Part shown: piece after piece, positions 57,869 to 64,000 of the stretch
How the letters are laid out: each line of letters starts with the position of its first letter
Numbering within the stretch: position 1 is the first letter of the stretch
Source of the DNA: Rouxiella chamberiensis
GTDB lineage: Bacteria > Pseudomonadota > Gammaproteobacteria > Enterobacterales > Enterobacteriaceae
Length of the DNA: 64,000 nt
Direction: 5' to 3'
Assembly: GCF_026967475.1 (NCBI RefSeq)
Contig: NZ_CP114058.1
Coordinates: 2,914,001-2,978,000, forward strand
Notes under the pieces: generated by a model
What the model saw: only the letters and a program-made list of their open reading frames with translations
Database searches by the model: none
What the model was told of the DNA's origin: nothing
Translations under genes and position numbers: made by a program

Positions 57869-58447
57869 TCACAGCGTGCGTACGTCGACGAAGGCCATAT
57901 TGGCCCGTTTAGCTGCTTCTATACCGAAATCGGCGTCTTCAAATACCACACAGTTCTCCGGCGGCACGCCAATCAGTTCGGCGCAGCGCAGAAAGGTGTC
58001 TGGCGCCGGCTTGTGATTTTCTACATCGTTGGCGCCGACAATCGCGTCGAAACACTGGCGCAGCCCCAAATGACGCAGCAGAGCATCCGCCATTCCGTGT
58101 TCGCTGCCCGTGCCGACCGCCATAGGGCGACGCCCGTGAAACGCCTTCACCACCTCGATAAGGGGCAAGGGCTGAACCGTGTCCAGTAACATCGCCTGCA
58201 CGGCCGAGGTTTTCTCGGCGGCGAGATGATAGGGATCGAGATCCGCCTTGTTACTGTCAATTATAGACTGCGCAATGCGCCAGGTCGGCGAGCCGTTAAG
58301 CGCGACCATCGCAGCCAGGTCATACTGCAAGCCATATTTGCCCAGTACCTGGTGCCAGGCTTTGCGGTGCGTGGGTTCGGTGTCCAATATGGTACCGTCC
58401 ATATCAAAGATCAAACCCTGGTACCCTTCGTATATCTTGTAGTCCAT
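57869..58447 (-). CDS. yqaB: YqaB, HAD-family fructose-1-phosphatase-like phosphatase
   Basis: A 192-residue HAD hydrolase (E. coli YqaB 188) with motif I FDMDGTILDTEPTH, motif II VGTGS and motifs III/IV HKPAPD...VFEDADFGIEAA. In E. coli YqaB dephosphorylates fructose-1-phosphate and similar small phosphosugars. yqaA, next to it in E. coli, is missing here: gshA follows directly. Confidence 0.93.
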   Translation of the reverse strand: MDYKIYEGYQGLIFDMDGTILDTEPTHRKAWHQVLGKYGLQYDLAAMVALNGSPTWRIAQSIIDSNKADLDPYHLAAEKTSAVQAMLLDTVQPLPLIEVVKAFHGRRPMAVGTGSEHGMADALLRHLGLRQCFDAIVGANDVENHKPAPDTFLRCAELIGVPPENCVVFEDADFGIEAAKRANMAFVDVRTL

Positions 58448-58665
58448 GACACCGCCTACTCTTCACCGATATGGGGAAACTACTTTAGCTTAAAGATTGG
58501 AAATTGTCGCTTTTTGTCAGGTTGGAAAGCACATAGGGATTAATCTTGCGGGAAGGATCGAGAGAAAGAAAAAAATTTGCGGAAGACAGAAAGCAAAAAA
58601 CCCGCCGAAGCGGGTTTCTTGTAACTTGCAGAGTCTGAATGAACATTGTCTGCAAGACTTGAATA

Positions 58666-58742
58666 TGGTGCACCCAGGAAGATTCGAACTTCCGACCGCT
58701 CGGTTCGTAGCCGAGTACTCTATCCAGCTGAGCTATGGGTGC
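58666..58742 (-). tRNA. tRNA-Arg (ACG), copy 1
   Basis: A 77-base cloverleaf; complement begins GCACCCATAGCTCAGCTGG, anticodon ACG in GGCTACGAACC, encoded CCA. Corresponds to the argQZYV array near serV in E. coli. Confidence 0.96.
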
Positions 58743-58790
58743 AGGGTTGGTACAGATTTTTTTACTGATGTTAAAGCGAAGGATTAAGAA

Positions 58791-58867
58791 TGGTGCACCC
58801 AGGAAGATTCGAACTTCCGACCGCTCGGTTCGTAGCCGAGTACTCTATCCAGCTGAGCTATGGGTGC
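58791..58867 (-). tRNA. tRNA-Arg (ACG), copy 2
   Basis: Identical in all 77 positions to copies 1 and 3; 48 bases from copy 1. Confidence 0.96.
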
Positions 58868-58980
58868 ATATCACTTCTTTAATGCAGTTCTTTACAACAG
58901 ATACTTCACCACTTTCACATTCTACCTAAATCGGCCCTGATGCTCACTTGATTGCAAATCAATATACATCACAGAAAGAA

Positions 58981-59057
58981 TGGTGCACCCAGGAAGATTC
59001 GAACTTCCGACCGCTCGGTTCGTAGCCGAGTACTCTATCCAGCTGAGCTATGGGTGC
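58981..59057 (-). tRNA. tRNA-Arg (ACG), copy 3
   Basis: Identical to copies 1 and 2; 113 bases from copy 2 and 8 bases from tRNA-Ser, so probably co-transcribed with it. Confidence 0.96.
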
Positions 59058-59065
59058 ATCTTAAA

Positions 59066-59158
59066 TGGCGGTGAGGCGGGGATTCGAACCCCGGATGCAG
59101 CTTTTGACCGCATACTCCCTTAGCAGGGGAGCGCCTTCAGCCTCTCGGCCACCTCACC
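59066..59158 (-). tRNA. serV: tRNA-Ser (GCT)
   Basis: A 93-base tRNA with long variable arm; complement begins GGTGAGGTGGCCGAGAGG, anticodon GCT in CCCTGCTAAGGG, encoded CCA. First of the tRNA cluster, as serV in E. coli. The 59159-59484 gap upstream holds only its promoter and the csrA end. Confidence 0.96.
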
Positions 59159-59484
59159 ATACGCTTCTTTCGAATCGTGCTGACTAACTTTGTTTAAGCT
59201 CATCGGCACTGCGTGGCGCACATATTACTTTCCCGCACTTATAAGTCAAACCCTTTTTTCCGAAGAATTGTTTGTTTGAACAATTCCCACCCAACCTGTG
59301 CAGATTACCGGCAAATATTGGGCTTTATGAGATAAAAACCGATGTTTAATCAGTAAAAAGGATCAGACGAAGAAGTGACGACAGAGAAATAATTTTCGAA
59401 CAGGAAGGGAAAAGCGGAGGGGAAATGCGAAAAGACACCGTAGAAATTCATCAGCGCCCCGCCCGAGACGGGACGCCTGATAAA

Positions 59485-59670
59485 TTAATAACTCGTCTGT
59501 TGAGATTTTTCAGCCTGAATGCGCTGGTAGATCTCTTCACGATGAACAGAGACCTCTTTCGGCGCATTAACACCAATACGCACCTGATTACCTTTAACGC
59601 CTAACACGGTAACCGTAACCTCATCGCCAATCATGAGGGTTTCACCAACTCGGCGAGTCAGAATAAGCAT
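59485..59670 (-). CDS. csrA: CsrA, global carbon-storage RNA-binding regulator
   Basis: A 61-residue homodimeric protein that binds GGA motifs in mRNA leaders. [24 protein letters not shown] and [11 protein letters not shown] match E. coli exactly or nearly so; R44 in [11 protein letters not shown] is the RNA-contact residue. AAGGAGCAAAG precedes ATG. Confidence 0.97.
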   Translation of the reverse strand: MLILTRRVGETLMIGDEVTVTVLGVKGNQVRIGVNAPKEVSVHREEIYQRIQAEKSQQTSY

Positions 59671-59869
59671 TCTTTGCTCCTTGAAAAATTAAATGAGTCG
59701 GGTCTCTCAGTTTCACAGTCATTATCTATCATAAGCTGTAAAAACGTAAGCCATGACCTCCACATAAAATGTACGTCAGCTCTATACATTAGCTGTGAGT
59801 GATTTTAAGTTTAGCCGAAATCGGCGAAGCCGTGACGTAAATAGTGAGAGTTAACCGGTCGTAAAGACT

Positions 59870-59906
59870 GAAAACGCCATAACAGACAAGAGATTATGGC
59901 GTTTTC
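59870..59906 (-). terminator. Terminator after alaS
   Basis: Stem GAAAACGCCATAA/TTATGGCGTTTTC, 13 bases, loop 11; A-T outer pairs supply T tracts on both strands. Confidence 0.82.
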
Positions 59907-59926
59907 ACTGTTACTGATTTTTAAGA

Positions 59927-62554
59927 CTACAGCTTGTCGGCTACCCAAGCTTCTACGCCCGCAAGCGCAGCTGGCAAGGCCTGTACATCGGTACCGCCCG
60001 CCTGAGCCATATCAGGACGGCCACCGCCTTTACCGCCAACCTGAGATGCCACCGTACCAATCAGTTCACCGGCTTTAACACGATCGGTCAGGTCTTTCGT
60101 GACACCCACAATCAGACTTACCTTATCATCTGCGGTCGTCGCCAGCACGATAATGGCAGAGCCCAGCTGATTTTTCAGGTCATCGACCATCGTGCGCAGC
60201 ATTTTGGCTTCAACGTTATCCAGCTGTTTCACCAGCAGTTTAACGCCCTTAACTTCTTTGGTTTGACCGGACAGCGATGAACTTTCCTGTGCAGCCTGCT
60301 TATCTTTAACCTGCTGAAGTTCTTTCTCGAGCAGACGAGAGCGCTCGAGAAGACTGCGAATCTTGTCGGTGACGCTGTTGACGTCGCCTTTGACAAGGTG
60401 CGCCACGTCTTGCAGCAAATCGCTCTGCTGGTGCAGCGCGGCAATGGCGTTGTCGCCGGTAATGGCTTCGATACGACGAATACCCGCCGCCGTGCCCGAT
60501 TCGCTCTGAATGCGGAACAGGCCGATATCACCGGTACGGCTGGCGTGGATACCGCCGCACGGTTCGGTCGAGAAGTCGCCCATAGACAGCACGCGCACGT
60601 GGTCTTCGTACTTCTCGCCAAACAGCGCCATTGCGCCCTTCTCTTTCGCATCGTCGAGCGCCATGATATTGGTCTCGATAGGCAGGTTACGACGAATCTG
60701 CGCATTCACCAAATCTTCGACCTGACGAATCTGCTCGGGTTTCATGGCTTCTGGATGAGAGAAGTCAAAACGCAGATAGTGGTCGTTGACCAATGAACCT
60801 TTCTGAGCAACATGTTTACCCAGAATCTGGCGCAACGCTGCGTGCAGCAGGTGTGTAGCAGAGTGGTTCAGACGAATGCGGTCGCGACGTGTCGCATCGA
60901 CATCGGCTTCAACGCTGTCGTTAAGGCTGAGCTTACCGGCGCTTAGCACGCCCTGATGGCCGATGGCCTTGCCGTATTTCTGCGTATCGGTAACGGTGAA
61001 CTCGCCCGCTGCCGTTTTCAGTACGCCTTTGTCGCCAACCTGTCCGCCAGACTCGCCGTAGAACGGCGTATCGTCCAGCACCACAATCGCGTTTTGACCC
61101 GCCTGAATCTCTTCAACCGGCTGGCCGTTGACAAACAGCGCCACGACTTTGGACTGACGCTGAACGTGATCATAGCCAGAGAACTGGGTAACGCCGTCGA
61201 CGCGCACCATATTGCTGTAGTCCGCGCTGAAGCCACTGGCTTCGCGAGCACGCGTACGCTGGGCTTCCATGGCTTTTTCGAAACCGGCTTCGTCGACCTT
61301 GAGATTGCGCTCGCGGCAGACGTCGGCAGTCAAATCGACCGGGAAACCAAAGGTGTCATACAGACGGAAGACGATTTCGCCGTCCAGCGTGTCGCCTTTC
61401 AGTGCTGCCAGTTCTTCGTCCAGTAACGCCAGTCCGCGCTCGAGCGTACGGGCAAACTGTTCTTCTTCGGTTTTCAGCAGCTGTTCAACGGTGGTTTGCT
61501 GCTTCGCCAGCTCAACGCCCGCCGAGCCCATCACCTGCACCAGAGGCGCAACCAGCTTGTAGAAAAAGGCTTCTTTCGCGCCCAGCATGTTGCCGTGGCG
61601 CACCGCGCGACGAATGATGCGACGCAGCACGTAGCCACGGCCTTCATTTGAAGGGATCACGCCATCGGCAATCAGGAACGCGCAGGAACGGATGTGGTCG
61701 GCAATCACGCGCAATGACTTGTTGTTCAAATCGGTCGCGCCGGTGACTTTCGCCACAGCGGTAATCAGCGTCTGGAACAGGTCAATGTCGTAGTTGGAAT
61801 TGACGTGTTGCAGCACGGCGGTAATACGCTCAAGGCCCATACCGGTATCAACCGACGGTTTTGGCAGTGGCAGCATGGTGCCGTCCGCCTGACGGTTGAA
61901 CTGCATGAAGACCAGGTTCCAGATCTCGATGTAGCGGTCGCCGTCTTCTTCCGGGCTACCCGGAGGCCCGCCCCAGATGTGGTCGCCGTGGTCGAAGAAG
62001 ATTTCGGAACACGGACCGCAAGGGCCGGTGTCGCCCATCTGCCAGAAGTTGTCGGACGCGTACTGCGCGCCTTTGTTGTCGCCAATGCGGATAATGCGCT
62101 CTTTCGGCACGCCAATCTGGTGTTCCCAGATATCAAAGGCTTCGTCATCGGTCGCGTAAACGGTCACCCACAGTTTTTCTTTCGGCAGATTGAACCAGTT
62201 TTCACCGGTCAACAGCTCCCAGGCAAACTTGATGGCGTCTTCCTTGAAATAATCGCCAAAGCTGAAGTTGCCCAGCATTTCGAAGAAGGTGTGGTGACGC
62301 GCGGTATAACCCACATTTTCAAGGTCATTGTGCTTGCCACCGGCGCGTACGCAGCGCTGAGAGGTGGTCGCGCGATGGTAGTCGCGATTGTCCAGGCCCA
62401 GGAAAACGTCTTTGAATTGGTTCATGCCGGCATTGGTAAACATCAATGTCGGATCATTGGTAGGGATCAGCGAGCTGCTGTCGACAACAGTGTGTCCCTT
62501 ACTATGGAAGAAATCGAGAAACGCTTGACGGATCTCAGCGGTGCTCTTGCTCAT
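59927..62554 (-). CDS. alaS: Alanyl-tRNA synthetase
   Basis: An 875-residue class II synthetase (E. coli 876). Motif 1 in the N-terminal aminoacylation domain ([14 protein letters not shown]), [30 protein letters not shown], motif 3 GMGLERI, and the editing site [12 protein letters not shown] with C-terminal metal ligand CGGIHA. The C-Ala dimerisation domain is at the end. Both editing-domain histidines are present. Confidence 0.97.
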   Translation of the reverse strand: MSKSTAEIRQAFLDFFHSKGHTVVDSSSLIPTNDPTLMFTNAGMNQFKDVFLGLDNRDYHRATTSQRCVRAGGKHNDLENVGYTARHHTFFEMLGNFSFGDYFKEDAIKFAWELLTGENWFNLPKEKLWVTVYATDDEAFDIWEHQIGVPKERIIRIGDNKGAQYASDNFWQMGDTGPCGPCSEIFFDHGDHIWGGPPGSPEEDGDRYIEIWNLVFMQFNRQADGTMLPLPKPSVDTGMGLERITAVLQHVNSNYDIDLFQTLITAVAKVTGATDLNNKSLRVIADHIRSCAFLIADGVIPSNEGRGYVLRRIIRRAVRHGNMLGAKEAFFYKLVAPLVQVMGSAGVELAKQQTTVEQLLKTEEEQFARTLERGLALLDEELAALKGDTLDGEIVFRLYDTFGFPVDLTADVCRERNLKVDEAGFEKAMEAQRTRAREASGFSADYSNMVRVDGVTQFSGYDHVQRQSKVVALFVNGQPVEEIQAGQNAIVVLDDTPFYGESGGQVGDKGVLKTAAGEFTVTDTQKYGKAIGHQGVLSAGKLSLNDSVEADVDATRRDRIRLNHSATHLLHAALRQILGKHVAQKGSLVNDHYLRFDFSHPEAMKPEQIRQVEDLVNAQIRRNLPIETNIMALDDAKEKGAMALFGEKYEDHVRVLSMGDFSTEPCGGIHASRTGDIGLFRIQSESGTAAGIRRIEAITGDNAIAALHQQSDLLQDVAHLVKGDVNSVTDKIRSLLERSRLLEKELQQVKDKQAAQESSSLSGQTKEVKGVKLLVKQLDNVEAKMLRTMVDDLKNQLGSAIIVLATTADDKVSLIVGVTKDLTDRVKAGELIGTVASQVGGKGGGRPDMAQAGGTDVQALPAALAGVEAWVADKL

Positions 62555-62693
62555 AAATGTCCCGGAATAAGGCTAAAAAGGTCGGCCCGTGAGCAAGATT
62601 AGCGTGATAACGTCCAGCTTACTTTGTCGCTCACGAACAAAAAGTGGGGATAAGATAAAATTTCTTCGCGGGGAAGTAAAATCCAGTATGCGT

Positions 62694-63293
62694 TCAATCC
62701 TCAAAATCGCGATAAATAGACTGAATTTCCTCCTGGAAAAAACCGCGATAAAGTAAATAGCGCAATACTTTGGATTTCTCCTTCCACTCCGTTGGCAACG
62801 GTTGACCGAATTTATGTGTCGCCAGTTCGTAGGCCTTGGTGCACCAGTCTACCTCGCAATTTTCCAGCGCTTCGGTAATTACCTCTTTGTCTACGCCCTT
62901 TTGCGTCAGCTCGGAACGAATGCGCTGCGCACCCAGACCACGGTTGCTTCGCCCCGCGATATAGCGCTCGGCAAATTTGGCATCATCGAGCCAGTGATGT
63001 TCATAGCAGTAGGCAATAACCTGTTCGACCTGGTCAGGGCAGATTTCTTCGGGTTCCTTCGGGGTAGCCTGCCTGCGTGCATCCGGATTCTGACGGGCTT
63101 TATAGGATGACGGGCGACTGAAAGGCTGAGGCGGAGTCAGCAGCTTGCGGCGAAGCTCGGCTTCTCCGTGATCGCGCTGGCCCAAAAGGCGCATGGCACG
63201 GGCAATCAGGTTATTGAGTTTTTTCGCGCGATCGTCCTCTAGTGTCGAAAACAGTGAAGATGGCGCGTCATGTTGTTCGTTGTCCTGAGTCAT
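62694..63293 (-). CDS. recX: RecX, RecA modulator
   Basis: A 199-residue three-helix-repeat protein, longer than E. coli RecX (166). Core motifs are LLGQRDHGEAELRRKL, HHWLDDAKFAERYIAGRSNRGLGAQRIRSEL and LLYRGFF near the end. The extra length is an N-terminal acidic tail plus a basic insert at about residues 57-80 (QPFSRPSSYKARQNPDARRQ). It inhibits RecA filament growth. A GGAATCAGG before ATG 63293 supports that start over 63311. Confidence 0.92.
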   Translation of the reverse strand: MTQDNEQHDAPSSLFSTLEDDRAKKLNNLIARAMRLLGQRDHGEAELRRKLLTPPQPFSRPSSYKARQNPDARRQATPKEPEEICPDQVEQVIAYCYEHHWLDDAKFAERYIAGRSNRGLGAQRIRSELTQKGVDKEVITEALENCEVDWCTKAYELATHKFGQPLPTEWKEKSKVLRYLLYRGFFQEEIQSIYRDFED

Positions 63294-63316
63294 GCCTGAT
63301 TCCTTTTCCATAAATG

Positions 63317-63349
63317 CAAAAAAACAGCCTGATGAGAGGCTGTTTTTTT
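63317..63349 (-). terminator. Terminator between recA and recX
   Basis: Stem ACAGCCT/AGGCTGT (63324-63330 with 63337-63343) with T7 on either strand. Partial readthrough would explain coupled low recX expression, as known in E. coli. Confidence 0.88.
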
Positions 63350-63410
63350 AAGGGAGACAAGCTGTCAAACCTGCCGGCAGAACATTTACCGGCGGGTTGA
63401 GCGCAGAGTA

Positions 63411-64000
63411 TTAAAACTCTTCGCTGGTTTCTGCATTGTCGTCCAGATTTTCGGCCGTCGCGGCAGCGCTAAGCTCACCGGTGCCGCTCAACAGCATTTC
63501 TCTGAGTTTCTTGTCGATTTCAGAAGCCACTTTCGGGTTTTCTTTCAAGAAGTTGCTGGCATTGGATTTACCCTGGCCAATCTTGTCGCCGTTGTAGCTG
63601 TACCATGCACCGGCTTTCTCGATCAGTTTGTGCTTAACGCCCAAATCAACCAGCTCGCCGTTGATGTTGATACCTTCGCCGTACATGATCTGGAATTCAG
63701 CCTGCTTGAACGGCGCAGCGATTTTGTTTTTCACTACTTTCACGCGGGTTTCGCTACCGACAACGACATCACCGTCTTTGATTGCGCCGATACGACGGAT
63801 ATCAAGACGAACAGAAGCGTAGAACTTCAGGGCGTTACCGCCGGTAGTGGTTTCCGGGTTACCGAACATCACACCGATTTTCATACGGATCTGGTTGATG
63901 AAGATAAGCAGGGTGTTGGCGTTTTTCAGGTTACCGGCAAGCTTACGCATTGCCTGGCTCATCATACGTGCCGCGAGGCCCATGTGAGAGTCACCGATTT
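63411..64000 (-). CDS. recA: RecA recombinase, C-terminal part
   Basis: About 196 residues before the stop; the N-terminal half, including Walker A, is beyond the window. Visible are [24 protein letters not shown], the Walker B-like LLIFINQIR, the loop-2 region [20 protein letters not shown] and the acidic C-tail ending NAETSEEF. It binds single-stranded DNA, recombines and triggers the SOS response. Confidence 0.97.
   Translation of the reverse strand, partial: IGDSHMGLAARMMSQAMRKLAGNLKNANTLLIFINQIRMKIGVMFGNPETTTGGNALKFYASVRLDIRRIGAIKDGDVVVGSETRVKVVKNKIAAPFKQAEFQIMYGEGININGELVDLGVKHKLIEKAGAWYSYNGDKIGQGKSNASNFLKENPKVASEIDKKLREMLLSGTGELSAAATAENLDDNAETSEEF

Noticed and set aside
58666..59057. 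Three identical repeats with unique spacers, superficially like a CRISPR
   Set aside because: Each repeat is a complete 77-base tRNA-Arg gene with anticodon ACG and CCA.

Overview
The window is chromosomal DNA of an enterobacterium (order Enterobacterales, gammaproteobacteria). Almost every gene has a recognisable Escherichia coli counterpart. The order recA-recX-alaS-csrA-tRNA-yqaB-gshA-micA-luxS-corB-ypjD-ffh-rpsP-rimM-trmD-rplS-aroF-tyrA-pheA-raiA-bamD-rluD-pgeF-clpB-rrn-kgtP-yfiM-pssA-patZ-tapT-trxC-yfiF is classic core synteny. Differences from E. coli (doubled proX, an outer-membrane factor inside the emr cluster, no ygaZH, a 2-hydroxycarboxylate carrier next to nrdF) suggest a Serratia/Rahnella/Rouxiella/Ewingella-like lineage. 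That placement is inference; genus cannot be fixed from the sequence alone.

Layout. 1-3 kb: end of a YicN-like gene, ygaC, a YhhS-like exporter, ygaM. 3-7 kb: nrdHIEF, class Ib ribonucleotide reductase, behind tandem NrdR boxes. 7-11 kb: a 2-hydroxycarboxylate (CitS-type) transporter divergent from a CitA/DpiB-DpiA-like two-component system. 11.4-17.4 kb: proU osmoprotectant operon (proV, proW, two proX genes) and a YgaY-like exporter. 17.9-22.7 kb: mprA, outer-membrane factor, emrA, emrB. 22.7-24.8 kb: divergent oxidoreductase/AraC pair. 24.9-33.5 kb: RNA and protein modification, phospholipid and 2-oxoglutarate uptake genes. 33.7-39.2 kb: complete rrn operon (16S, tRNA-Glu, 23S, 5S) on the minus strand. 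39.4-49.4 kb: clpB, cell-envelope and ribosome-hibernation genes, and the phe/tyr aromatic genes. 49.4-64 kb: trmD operon, ffh, corB, luxS, MicA, gshA, tRNAs, csrA, alaS, recX and the recA C-terminus.

The most striking pattern is that nine conserved genes are split by ten single-base frameshifts. Seven are single-base insertions, and all seven lie in the same + strand context, YYGGTTC where the protein family predicts YYGTTC, whichever strand the gene is on. The other three are single-base losses in or beside A/T/C homopolymers. Repairing one base restores full-length proteins in every case; repaired KgtP and ClpB have exactly the E. coli lengths (432 and 857 residues). I think most or all are sequencing or consensus errors with a strand-specific motif bias rather than real pseudogenes. 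Regulatory signals that can be read directly include a sigma-32 promoter for clpB, a conserved proU promoter, TyrR boxes at aroF, the pheL attenuator, a perfect CRP palindrome at raiA and the sRNA MicA.
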